Below, piece after piece: positions 36,701 through 47,999 of a stretch of 64,000 nucleotides of DNA; the first letter of the stretch is position 1, and each line of letters begins with the position of its first letter. Where the stretch lies: positions 1,674,001 through 1,738,000 of the forward strand of contig JBAJFE010000014.1 in the NCBI GenBank assembly GCA_037903355.1, in the 5' to 3' direction. The stretch comes from Trichuris trichiura. Lineage: Eukaryota > Nematoda > Enoplea > Trichinellida > Trichuridae. The translations under genes and the position numbers were made by a program. Below the pieces are notes generated by a model. That model saw nothing but the letters and a program-made list of their open reading frames with translations, had not been told where the DNA came from and searched no databases.

Positions 36701-39700
36701 CAGTATGCGAAATACGCTTTCTTTCTTTAGTGAATCAAGGTGTTTTATTTGGGCTAATTAATTCATGAGTGTGTTATTACGCTCCCCTGTCAGCTGATGT
36801 TTTGACGTATTGCGCTAGACACGCCAAAAGTGACTGTCACGTTGAATTCAAGTACGCCGTTGAACGAGGGCGGTGCAGCTATTTTTCTCTGCCATGCTGA
36901 CGCAAAGCCTGATCAAAATCTTCGCTATCAGTGGCGTTTGAACCACAACGTCCTCCATGGTGCCGTGGAACCTAGTCTCAGCATTACCGAGTTGCAGTAC
37001 ATGCATCATCGAAGTGTGCTCAAGTGTGAAGTGTCGAACGCAATCGGCTCTGGCAGCGGCTCGTATTCCATATCACTTCATTGTAAATGAATTCAAATGC
37101 AAGAGTGCTGCTCTATATGCTATATGTTTGAACTTTTTGTAGATTCTCCTCGCCTGTCTCAAAAGGAATCGACAGTACAGACAGTTGACGAAGGACAAAC
37201 GGCAACGTTGCATTGCAATGTGGACGCCAATCCACCTCCGTCGGTTCGTTGGTTCAAAGCAGGTTCACCCCAAATCATCGCCAGAGGGTTAAAGTAATTA
37301 AGCTCTTTCGCTTTGGCATGTTATATTTTAGCGCAATATGTTTAAGCTTCACTATCATGAACGTGCGTCATGACCATCAGGGAGCCTACGTATGTGAAGC
37401 GCAGGTTGCAGGCTTCAGCCCGCAGAAGCTCACTACTATGTTGTTCATGAATGGTACTGCGAATGGAAAAATTTTTTCTTTTTATTTTTCTTGCTGTAAT
37501 CTATACTTTGCAGGTCCTCCACGAGTAAGCATAAATCCAGTAAAAGAAGCAATAGAAGGAAACACCGTTGAAATTGTCTGCGCTGTGTCTGGCTACCCAT
37601 TGCCAGAGACGATAAGCTGGTATAAAGGTGACGAACTAATTGACTTTGAAAATGGCCTCAACCGCTACGAGGTAAACAACCTTCAGAGGATTTTTTCCTT
37701 GATAGACTAAGCAGTATTAAGTAACGGGTGCTTTTTAATGGTTATCAGAAACATTTTTATTCTTTTTACGATTTTAAACTGTTGTAAATGACTTTGTTAT
37801 TCGCAGCTGTCAGGACTACTCTCATTCCGTCTTCAGCAGATAAATAATAATTGGAAGTGTTTCGTAAGGTTGACTGATAGGGCTAAAACCTGCTGTCAGT
37901 TCTCTAGAATTATAAGAGTGTGATACCATTGAACGGAAAGCCGAGGACTGGCTTTGAAAGCAAGTGTGAATATGCTGTTTAAGATACAGGCGAAACCGCT
38001 CGTTGCATAGATTTCAAGAGCATATGTCAGTCACTAGTCGCGATAAGGTAGCAGAAGCCGGATTAGAAGCCTGAGGGCTCTCAACTAGTTTAGCCTACTA
38101 CTATAATGAATAAATTGGTATGTGTTGTTCTTTATAATTTATAAAAGGTGAGAACACAGAGTTAGCAACAACTTTTACAGTCAAAAACGCTTCAAACTCT
38201 AGTTTATATTCCCAACGCTTCTGACTCTTTTTCACGCATTACGCGCTGTCAACCTGCCGTGAGACACTTATTATTGTTCTGCTGTACCCGGTATGGAAGT
38301 AGTCTTGAAGTTTATGGATAACGCAATTTGACTCTGCACTTCAACCCTAATTGTAAGTGTGCAGAAAGCTGTCTGAATCTCCAACAGCATTTTCACGGCA
38401 GTTGGATGTTCCAAGGACATGCGCGGCTTTCTTTCTCCCATAGCATTGCTGATTTTTTGACAAGCTGAAGTAGGTTACGCCCAACTGTCATGAGCGGTCT
38501 TTATGGAGAAAAATGTAGCTGTCAGTTGGTCCCTTGCTCGCACCGTTATCAGTATAGTGAACCTACTGGCTTTAACAGAGCAGAACGAGATTATGTTGTC
38601 CCGCTCAGAAACGTTGGGGTTCCAGCAGCTAACGAGAAGATTTTATTCACCGCTGTTTTCGTCTTCGTTTTAGAAGTCGAAAATTTTGAACAAAGGCGAT
38701 GGTGTTTTCAACGTATTGAAGATTATCAATGTCCATGGTTCAGATTTCGATATTTTTAACTGTACAGCATTCAACGAATATGGTAGCGGTTGGGCAGCGT
38801 CAAGTTTGATAGCCAGCGGTAAGCAGTGCGAGCTTTCTTCTGTTGACTTTATCTTTTGCCTTCAGACCCGATTCCGTTGCATGTTATGGTGCCTGGGGTT
38901 ATCGCTGGCTGCGTAGCTATTTTGGCTTTAGCTGCTGCCCTTTGCCTAGTCAATCGTAAATATTTATGCCGGTCAAAGTTGCCAAAGCATAGTAGCGGTG
39001 AGCAAAGTAAAGCTCAGATTACGTAACGCTATCATTCCGGTGGCGAATTTAGATGAACAAAGTGACGTAACCGTGAAGGTCGAGGCATTGGATGTTTTTG
39101 GGAGACCGTATCACTTCTATCCAGACTGTAATTTTGATTCAGCGCTTGACCAGAGTGATGTTGTTTTCAATAAGGTGAGCTCTACGAACACAAGGAATAA
39201 GTTTTCCAAGAGCCAGCGCATTGCAGGATTATATCTCAGTACCACAAGATAATCCAGATATGGACGCTTTGCCTCCTCCTTTTCCTGCTTACTACCAAGA
39301 GACGACAAGTACGTTTTCCAATGGACATTTGCCAAACGCCTCAAATACTGGGTCCAATATGACCATTCCTCCTAGCAATGGTCACTTCACTCATCTTGCT
39401 TATCTAAGTGACAGGTCATCCTCCAGTCCCCAAAATTCTGTAGATAATACCAATGGATCTTTTAATGGTGCGCCCATTCCTCTTCCAAATGGTTGCGTAC
39501 CCAGCGTCTCGATGCCATATCCGTTAGAAAGGTGCGCAACAGCCTATCGCCCTTACGGCTTGTACGGATATGAACCTGGGACATATCCTAACAGTATTTT
39601 ATCAGCTCCTCTGGAAACCGTAGTTGAAGTGCCAACCCCAGACACGGTGGACGAGCAAAGAAGGTCTACTTCGAGTCTGCTGCGCTGCTCGAGTCAAAAT

Positions 39701-39715
39701 TCAACGCATGTTTGA
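33708..39715 (+). CDS. KIRREL: Kirre/Neph (KIRREL, SYG-1-like) Ig adhesion receptor
   Basis: Kirre/Neph proteins are homophilic or nephrin-binding adhesion receptors for synapse site choice, myoblast fusion and filtration slits. Twelve exons: 33708-33984, 34040-34159, 34208-34436, 34491-34594, 36819-37082, 37143-37293, 37332-37453, 37514-37671, 38674-38818, 38866-38997, 39053-39174, 39227-39715; 2313 nt, 770 residues (human KIRREL1 is 757). A signal peptide (VFRLSCVLLTLLVRIVAG) is followed by five Ig domains (about residues 30-132, 133-243, 244-331, 332-422, 423-523), a TM helix (PGVIAGCVAILALAAALCLV, about 532-552) and a Pro/Ser/Asn-rich cytoplasmic tail ending NSTHV, a class I PDZ ligand matching the vertebrate QTHV end. 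VEALDVFGR sits in the membrane-proximal tail. Met at 33735 is an alternative start better placed for the signal peptide. The donor of exon 6 (37294, 38-bp intron) is uncertain; GTTAAA at 37288 is an alternative. Introns 4 (2224 bp) and 8 (1002 bp) are unusually long here. Confidence 0.93.
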
Positions 39716-41312
39716 CCTGACAATGGCCCTGCTTGAAAAGCCACTAATGAAATTCCTAAACTGTCGTCGAAAATTACATTTTTTTGCGCAAGCCTTTCAG
39801 TCTTGCAGACATGTATAGTGAGTGGTTTTTTCCGAGTGGGTCGAACGTTAGCATAGTATCCTAGCTGCATTGCAGCTAGCTGCCATTGCGCCGCCGTGAC
39901 CACTTTTCCGAACTTGGACTTGTTCAATGAGGCAACGGTAAAGCGCATGCATACCGGTTAGGCGCAGTTTCATTTCCCATAGCCGAACTGAAATCGCTGT
40001 TCCAGCGTCTTTGCTACTGCTGCTTTCCAACAGTAGTGAGACTGTTGTCGTTGACTATTCATTTACGTTATGCGAACAGTCTGTTTTGAATTTGTTAACG
40101 TTTGCTATGACTTGTTAAAATGTTTCTTCGTGCTGAACAAGTCAACGTTGAAAATACAACGAAAACAGTTTATTCAATTTTTGTGCACTTGTTTATGTAG
40201 CAGAGGGCCTGCACTTGTAATCTTCGAGAACAGAGCGTGGCAGGCTCCGAAAGCCTCTAGGAAATCTATGTGTAAGTGTAAATAAATGGTTCGTATCGTT
40301 CCCGTAACAAATAAAATGAAGTAGCAGGCGATATACGCTCTGCGGAAGCTATGCTTCTGCCTGTACCGTAGCCAGTACTCATGGAACTGTGGCCATTGTG
40401 CCAAACTTTGTTCATTGTCTGCAACCAGTAGCATCAAACAGAAGATTAAAAGAAACTGGAACGCCGAAACATTTTTGATAGATACAATTTACTATTGAGA
40501 ATCAATTTTTAATTTCTCCCTATTCTTATTTTAATTAATGCTTTACTTGAGCCGTCTTAGTCCTACGGTAAATGAAAATAATTTTTTCTCTTTTTTCTGC
40601 TAACCATGAACAAAAGGGTACTATGTCCAGTGGAACAGCGGTGATTTTGCGCATCAAATTTCATTGGAAGAGAAGGAAGTTTGCTCTGTATAATTTATTT
40701 AATGCTATTGCTGGGCAATAGTTTCCTCCTGCCCTGAGCGATTTCGATACTAGAACAGGTACGGTTATTACTTGTGGAACTCTCTATAGTTAAAAAAATA
40801 ATGGTATGACCATCAACGACCATAGCTTGTTCTGTTTAGCAGAACTTCGATTTGCACGGCAAAAGCAGATGGAATCTTTCTACTAACACGCAGTAGTAGT
40901 CGAAAATGAAAGACTTTATAACGACGTTTTGTAATTGGCTGTAGGTTAGATTAGCCGAACTACAAGATATGTCAAGGTGTGATTTTTGCTCAATCTGCAG
41001 TAGTCTTTGAGTAAAACATGTCTGATAAAATGAGTTCAGAGACCAACGAATGTAGTCATTCATTAAATCTGTAATGCTACACGAGTCTGTTGCATATACT
41101 CCAAAACCTTTCGGAGACGTATTGTTTCATTAGGAACAGAGAGCGGTTCCCATAATATTCTTTCACCGTAAGTCTATACATTTGGCCAAACCACTAGTCA
41201 GTCGATAGAAAATGCCCATGAAAAAATTTTGTAAGTTGCCGCCCAATTACTATTACAGTCGAACTAAGAAGCAGTAAAGTTACCCGTGAATTCCGTTCTT
41301 ACAAGCAAAGGT
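39716..41312. other. Kirre 3' flank
   Basis: AATAAA-type hexamers occur at about 40280 and 40308 and could end the Kirre transcript. No further gene is recognised. Confidence 0.4.
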
Positions 41313-41800
41313 TTATTGAATATCCAATTTTTTAAATTGCGGCGACATGATCGAAAATGTGCTTCGTTCATGAGTATCCCTTTGGTAGCTGCGTGGAACC
41401 CCAAAAGCTGACCTGTTCTCTGGTGTTATGATATCATTGTCAGTATTGGAACGAAGAAAGCTGATACTAGCAGCGTGGTCAGGTACATCATCATCGAGAA
41501 GCATTAACATTTCAGGCAAGCCTTTCTTTCTCACGCAACACTTCCTCAGTTCAGGCAGAAGTGATAAAAATATAATTACACGGAATGCTTCAGACAGTAC
41601 AATGATGATCCGAACCTTTTCTTGCTTCAGTTAACATAACGCATTGGCTGCACTGTGTCTTCAAGATTCTCATCGTGATAAGGCGTTATGCTGGTTTGCT
41701 GTTCCCAGTTACAGCACTTTGACAGCTGACCAACAGCGGTAGCAAGTATGGAGAGATTGATCAACAACGCTTACTCAGAAACAATGCACGCAGCAATTGG
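41313..41800 (-). CDS. Unidentified coding-like stretches (possible receptor tail)
   Basis: Two long open stretches on the minus strand. The first (about 41790-41627) reads INLSILATAVGQLSKCCNWE and continues through NLEDTVQPMRY. The second (about 41630-41313) reads SEAFRVIIFLSLLPELRKCC, then KKGLPEMLMLLDDDVPDHAA and ends SIMSPQFKKLDIQ. A GTTATG..GAAG intron of 52 bp (with C|CA phase) would join them, but its splice sites are weak. The hydrophobic segment followed by CC, a basic run and a Ser/Asp-rich tail would fit the end of a membrane protein. I cannot name a family, and upstream exons were not found. Confidence 0.3.
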
Positions 41801-42039
41801 GTGCAAATGAGAAAAGCAGCGAAGCGAAAACTAATAATATCAAGTGACACTGCAAGCGTCCTTCTCGTAGATTATTTTCTTGTAAATTTATTCGTCGTGC
41901 GCACTTTTTTCACAGGCATTTTGCATTGGATTATTTGTCCTAGGAGCCTTCGCCTTAATAAAAAAAATGTTAGCGTCACCAAGCTGGTAAGCTAATGCCA
42001 TTGTCAGTCGCTAGAAGGAAGACTTTGTCATCTGTTTGG

Positions 42040-43250
42040 AATTCATTTCTTTCAACTTACGAATCATTCAACTTTGAATAATTTCGGTGTGCGCAGGTTC
42101 AACTCAATGCATGCTTGAACGTCATATGTGCGCGGCTTTTTTAGCTCAATGAATATGACACGATAAAAACCCAGAAAATTATTAATATCTGCGAGCGCAT
42201 GAAAGCTTTTATTTTGACTGGAAATTTTCCTGCTGTCTTTTTTAATAGCATGTCAGTTTGAGACAGCTGACATATTTTTGCACTTAAGGCGGCGATTTCA
42301 GCGAGCGTGAGTTCTCAACACGCTTTCGGGTTAACTGTTGGAGATAAGCAGCACTGCTGCAACATAGCCAGTTATTTTGATGCTTTCGCTTTAGTTAAAC
42401 GCTGCATGAGTATAACAGTACTCAATCAAACGTGACCGAGAGCATATGCACAGATGCCCCGGGATAGTGCATGAAATCAAATGTGTCTCAGCCTCATACA
42501 TTGAGGAAACAGGAAGCAGCTTGCCACATAGGTTAACTGGGTACAGAAATGCTGTTAATCGAATAAACGACGAACAATGCATTCCATCACGCTACAAGCA
42601 CAAAAATCAAAGAAATAGTCTGTTCAGGCTTCAGCGATCAGCGGTAGCTCAACATGCAACGCACTGTACGGATCAATTGTATGCGAAGGTACTGTGCAGA
42701 GAGAGAGAGAGAGAGAGTAATACGATTCTGCTCTTACAAATATTCGTCATATCACAATGTAAACCTTTTAAGTTCCTGCTTACTTTTGTTCTCCAGTTTT
42801 GAATCCAATCTCCTGATTTTTACTTAAGTCGTGAACGACGGGAACCGTTGATCCATGGAAGCTTGGAGACTTTCTTACGATTAAACTGCAGCATACGACA
42901 AGATGGCATCCTATTTTTCTTTACGATGAGCGCAGGTGCGACAGATTAATAGAAGTATTGTTATAAAGTGAGACCGATGAAAACGAAAACACGCTTAACA
43001 ATTTTGTAGCTGGGTTTGGTGCGCCCAGTGTGAACCTTACTTTGTGTGCTGCTTTAATTTATATCGTATATAAAATATCTCGAAACAATTTCTCCGGCGG
43101 TCCGGACAGTTGGGTTAACGTGCATTGAGTCCTTTGGACTACTTCCCAACTGAGAACTTGACTGCTTTTTCAAAACATTTTCCGACCCACATGAAGTCTG
43201 CATCCAGTGGAAGATTGGTTAAAGAACCCGTTGCCGTTAGCCGAAGTAGA
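42040..43250. repeat. Tandem unit 1 of a diverged non-coding repeat
   Basis: Shares ordered blocks with unit 2: a CAATGCATGCTTGAACGTC-like start, TTTTTTAGCTCAATGA, ATATCTGCGAGC, TTTTGATGCTTTC, CAAACGTGACCGAGAGCA, then AAAGTGAGACC, GAACCTTACTTTGTGTG and a TATATAAAAT-type box near 43070. No conserved frame. Confidence 0.6.
42698..42717. repeat. GA microsatellite
   Basis: Run of GA dinucleotides seen directly. Confidence 0.85.
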
Positions 43251-43312
43251 GGTGTTCTCAGTCTAGCAATCGTTAATGCTGGGCTGGCAATTTAATGGTT
43301 TAGTGTTTTCCA

Positions 43313-43665
43313 GTTGTTCCTCTGGTTCACGGGTTTGCCCTGTTGGATGTATCTGTGAGTAAACTTCAAAATGCCCTAGCAACGGATGGATGAGCAAATT
43401 GTTAGAGAGATTACAGAACAATTCAACACCGTACGTTTCGGAACTGCTCGTGTTCCGTCGCCAGCAGTGTTGGGGAGTTAGCAACTGAAACGTGAGTTAG
43501 CTCCACAGCACTGCTGACGACGGAACACGAGCAGTTCCGAAACGTACGGTATTGAATTGTTCTGTAATTTCTCTAACAATTTGCTCATCCATTCGTTGGT
43601 AGGGCATTTTGAAGTTTACTTACAGATACATCCAACAGGCCAAGCCTGTGAACCAGAGGAACAAC
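43313..43665. mobile_element. Foldback repeat P1 with stem-loop in both arms
   Basis: Imperfect palindrome. The left arm from GTTGTTCCTCTGGTTCA (43313) is mirrored by TGAACCAGAGGAACAAC ending 43665, about 150-160 bp per arm with a short spacer centred near 43489. The right arm carries CTGACGA-C-GGAAC...GTTCC-GAAA (43513-43543). The left arm carries the same on minus (about 43440-43468) with CTGGCGA. The right outer flank continues with CCATGAAACAACC and ACACCCAGT, matching the family 3' end. It lies between tandem units 1 and 2. Confidence 0.8.
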
Positions 43666-43794
43666 CATGAAACAACCAAAGCCTGTTAAAAGACACCCAG
43701 TCTTTCGAGGTTAAGTGTTTGAAACAATGTTGAATTTAACGTAACTGTATGCGTCAGGCGACTGACAAATGAAACCCACTACTTTGTGGTTGGG

Positions 43795-44960
43795 AGCTAA
43801 ACTTCACAATCTGTTTTGATTTGGTTTACTTGGATCTACACGTCACTCAGATTTGAACATTTTTAGTGTGCATGCGTTTCGACTAAACGCATGTTTGAAG
43901 GTTAAATGTGCGTAACTTCCTTAGTTCAATGAGTATATGGTGATAACTGAGTAAAATGCTAACATCTGCGAATGCTCAGAAGGGTTCACCTCGATTGAAC
44001 ATTTATCAATGCCTCTTAAATGCATGTCATTTTGGAATAGACAAACTCACTTCCGCATATAAGGCGACGCGCTTGCCGCATAAACCATTAGTGATAAGCT
44101 GCGCGGCTGCGACATGCATAGTTCTTTTGATGCTTTCTCTCCTATCAAACTAGGCACACGTATAAATAGTATTCAAAGAAACGTGACCAAGAGCAGACGC
44201 ACAGTCGTGTTTGTGATGAACTGATACTGTTGTCGAATATAACAGTGCCATTAAGTTGTGGAAGCATTACGGTTGATTAACGTAACACTGTGCATTCATT
44301 GTTGTGTAGACTGATCGGCATGGCTTTACAAGTATTTCTGCTTTCATTTTTTAAATTTAACTTCAATTTGTTCTTGCGCTATTCTTACTTGTTAGTTCAC
44401 CCTTTTATTTCGTTTTGTTTAGACTAAATTAAATGTTCAGATTGGAGTGCATTGTGAAAGTACGTATTCTTTTTAAACTTTACATTCACAACAACTCACT
44501 GTTTGCTTGCCAAATCTCTTGCTTAGTATTAAAACTGCCAATGACGGAAACCGTTAATCCCTTAAAGTTGCTAGACTTTTTTTACGAAAAAATCCTACCA
44601 GTTCTTCTAATATGAAAACTTTCTTGCATGTTAAAAGAGAACTTCGTTTCATCAAGATAAGCACTGTCGGAATGAATGAGTAAAAATCTTGATAAAGTGG
44701 GACTAATAAAAGCGAAAACCTAATTGACAATATTGTAGTAGCGCGTTGTTCTTTACTGAACCTTACTCTTAGTGTGGCTTTTATTTTAAGCATATATAAA
44801 TTGCATTTAAAGCTAAAACAGTTAGCAATCAGGGCAGTTGGGCAGGTTAAAGTATTGAAAATCTGTGTGACTTCTTCTCACCCGACTACTTGAATGCTTT
44901 TTGAAGAATTGGAAAAAGAGTCTGCATAACTGTCCACTCGGTTGCGAATTAATTCAAGAA
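43795..44960. repeat. Tandem unit 2 of the diverged repeat
   Basis: Aligns with unit 1 at a distance of about 1.75 kb. Matching blocks include TTCCTTAGTTCAATGAGTAT, ACATCTGCGAATGCTCAGAA, TTTTGATGCTTTCTC, AAACGTGACCAAGAGCAG, TAAAGTGGGACTAATAAAAG, TGAACCTTACTCTTAGTGTG and CATATATAAATTG. Many substitutions and indels separate the copies. Confidence 0.55.
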
Positions 44961-45149
44961 CTGGCTGCCATCGTGTTTAATCACTGAAAACGAGATGTTC
45001 GAGGATTAGAAATGGTTTACACAAAGCAGCGAATTTATCTGATAAGCATGCAGGTACACGTGAACTTTAAGGAAGCTGTGTTCGCTTCAGCGGACTGGCA
45101 AGCCAACGCCATTATTTAATGCTTCAAAAGAAAACCTCCCTATATTTAG

Positions 45150-45470
45150 AGTTCATTTATTGCGAGCCGCAAATGACAAAGCTTTGAGTAGTTTCAACGC
45201 ACGTAGATTCAACTCTCCACGTCTCTGAAGATCATACGCCCGTGATCAGTCTTCTACTTCAGTAAGAGGTGATGATAACAGGCTATACCGCTAATGCCTG
45301 TGAATGTTCAAAAGTATTCAATTGAACCTTTCAGCGACGCATTTTTCGCTCCTATCCTTCAGATGGTTACTGCTTTCACTTACATTGCAGGCGCTTTTTC
45401 AGCAGGCTCATATTTAGGGCGCCCTTTTCAAGATGAGCCGAACTGCTGCAACATACACTATTTGGTTTCT
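45150..45470. repeat. Tandem unit 3 (partial)
   Basis: Shorter third match to the start of units 1 and 2, including GCTAATGCCTGTGAATGTTC (about 45290) against GCTAACATCTGCGAATGCTC in unit 2, and CTGCTGCAACATA (about 45440) as in unit 1. Confidence 0.4.
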
Positions 45471-46596
45471 TATTTTAGTGAAACTGAATGAATATCAAGG
45501 TAGTAATGTTCAGTCTGCACGTAATATTAATAAATGAAAACCAATCATCTAACATTGGGACGAAGTACTGTTGCCTTAGGGAGCCATATGGAGCATCCTT
45601 TGGGGATGTTTGTCGCTGAGGGTGAGACGGAATTTTCGGAAGCATTTTATTCTTTTGATATGAAGTCCTTTCCTTCTTTACATACGTATATAAACAGACT
45701 AGGTCTCGTAAGTACTTTAAGAAACTTCTCACAAGTGATATGTTAGCAATATCATTGTGCTTTTCGAAGCAGAATGCATGCGCAGAGATACTCAATGTGT
45801 TTCCAACAGCTTATGAATAGTAATGACGTAAAGCTTCAGTATTTTTGTTATCCATAATTCATAAAAAAAAGTTAGAGCAAAATTCGTAATACGCGTTTAT
45901 CAGAGCGACCGACACATTTCATAAAGGTGTAAGTAAAGCTGTTATGGTTAGCGGTGAATGTCTTCTTTGAACAGGTCATCGATTTCCCTTCGAAGGATGT
46001 TCTCCAGCTCATCCATAATTTTTCCGGTCTAAATTCAATCATTTCCATAAAAGAAGCTGCTAAATAGAATGAGCGAAAAATATTACATGTTTGACCGCGG
46101 CCAGGAGTTTTAGTCGTTCGCTGAAACAAAGTAGAATTTGTACAGCTGTTCAACACGCGCCCTCACAATTCTGAACAGTATAGAAGAGAATGGAGCTCAC
46201 TTCAGTGCAGCTATGTGTGTCATTTCAGATTTTCGTGGCGGCTCATACATGGGTGTTCGTTTGAGCACTATTCCACGACATGGAGGAGCAAAGGGATAGT
46301 TCCTGAAACACGTAGCCACAACGTATACATTAGAAAAATAAGTAGAAAAACGATGCAGTCGATTCTGCGCTCATGATCTACAGCAAGGTTTCATTATCAT
46401 GGTAATACTACAACAGCTAAACAAGGACTATATTATGATAATTACGAATTTTAAAAATGAGTAAACTAATGCTCGCTCAGTTTAGAAATGCATTTACATT
46501 AACAATATTGTCTTTCTACTGAAATTCTTTTGATTGCTCATTATTTTAGTTATTCCGTCTAGCTGGCTGCAGTTTGAAAACAGTGAAAAGTGAGTA

Positions 46597-47678
46597 CGGT
46601 TGGCCTTCCTTATCCGCGTTATATAGGATAACCTATGAAAAAGGCCAAACAGCTTATATTCCAGCCGCGTATGTTGTCCTGCCCCCTTGAACTCCTTCCG
46701 GAACGGTGATCGTACCTAGTAATCCTCCGAAGCTTGGTACTATGGAACTTAGCAACGAGATAATGACATCAATGAGATTGCGCTTGTCCAATGGGCTTAG
46801 CCATTAGAGTCCAGGCCGTTAGATACAAGAAAGGATGAAAGTAAGATGCTCTTTCTTTAAACGTCTGGGAATCACCTTGTTTTAATGAGCTAAGCTGAGT
46901 ACAGAGCAGGGGAAATATGAAACACAGGGGCGCACTTAAGCAGAAATACTGAATATCGCACAGAACATATCCACATAGAACAAAATCTCTGGAGCAGAAG
47001 CGTTTGGGGCATCAGGAATCAGGCAATCTACCCACTTCTGTAGGTGAGCGCAAATCCCTTAGAGGCCGGCCAATTCTAGGATTCTTGAACTTGTTGGTAG
47101 CAAAACTTCTCACCTTAAAATGTTAAGCTCCGCAGCTGCCGGAGCTTTGTTTAAAAACATTGTTATAGGGAACTGTTTCACCCTTTTCTTCGCTTGATCA
47201 AATAAGTCTTGTAGCGGCTTCAACGAAGCCGTTATTCTTCGTGTAACCATGGTGCCACGTTTCAAGGATGGTTCATATTCAACAATCATATCCTTTAGGA
47301 CCTGCGCTTGCAGGAAAATGTTGGTAAGCTTTTTTAGCGCCTAATCTGAGGGTATTGGAGCTCCTCTATCTTCCATAACGTCGTCGTCGCTGCCTGAAGG
47401 TGCTCCACAATTTTCTAAGTTCTCCCTGACGTCATCATCTGTCATGTCAGAGAAACTCTCACCTCACAACTCCTTGGCAATATTAACTACGTCCATGACT
47501 TACTCATCGATGGCGCCTAAGCCCTTTCATCCAGTGACTGCGTCTCCCCACAATCGCTTCCAGCAACCACTGACTGTTCGAGGCTTTATCTCGTGTACGG
47601 CCGTGTAAAAGATGACGTCAGTATTTCACGCCGGACAAACCACGTTATATAGAAAACGCGGATAACGAGGGCCGACTG
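46597..47678 (-). mobile_element. Degenerate second Tigger/pogo element
   Basis: The left end CGGTTGGCCTTCCTTATCCG (from 46597, after TA) mirrors the right end, which on minus reads CAGTCGGCCCTCGTTATCCG then CGTTTTCTATATAACG. It spans about 1.08 kb, far short of a full element, so it is internally deleted. The ends differ from those of the 7.5-kb Tigger, so it is another family. Confidence 0.65.
47150..47575 (-). pseudogene. Tigger transposase C-terminal remnant
   Basis: The minus strand translates with several in-frame stops: CWKRLWGDAVTG, stop, KGLGAIDE, stop, VMDVVNIAKEL, stop, GESFSDMTDDDVRENLE, DRGAPIPSD, stop, ALKKLTNIFLQAQVLKDMIV, then RRITASLKPLQDLFDQAKK. The WKRLW...DMTDDDV...E layout is that of the acidic C-terminal part of TIGD1-type transposases. 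No catalytic core remains. Confidence 0.6.
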
Positions 47679-47868
47679 CATATTGCATCTGTGAGTTGTA
47701 GCTCCTTTAAAGCTGGTTACAAAGCAGATTTTGCCTCGAAACAAAATTCATTTACTGCTTCTGTTGCTCCTCTTTATTGACTAATACCCTGCTATTGCTC
47801 AACGTAATATTTCGCAAGATAATTGGGTAAGTAAGGGAAGAAGATCATACATTACACAGATATTGACC

Positions 47869-47900
47869 GCTGACGACGGGTCGCGACAGACCCGAAAGCT
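47869..47900 (+). ncRNA. CTGACGA/GAAA stem-loop, copy C
   Basis: GCTGACGAC, then GGGTC - GCGACA - GACCC, then GAAAGCTC. Perfect five-pair stem with different bases from the GGAAC/GTTCC copies. Located 190 bp right of the dead Tigger; no palindrome arm recognised. Confidence 0.55.
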
Positions 47901-47999
47901 CTGGAAGTTCTTTATTCGCTTTTCCTTTTTTGTGGTTACCAACGGGACACAGCTACCGTAATAAAGACGCTGAACTAGTAAGGGAAGAATTCAAAATTT

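Noticed and set aside
38998..39017. A 20-bp intron in Kirre between GTGAGC and GCTCAG
   Set aside because: Too short to splice. The acceptor at 39052 gives a 55-bp intron and the correct frame (SSDEQSDV).
42431..42802. 118-codon plus frame inside tandem unit 1
   Set aside because: It is not conserved in unit 2 and runs through the GA microsatellite.
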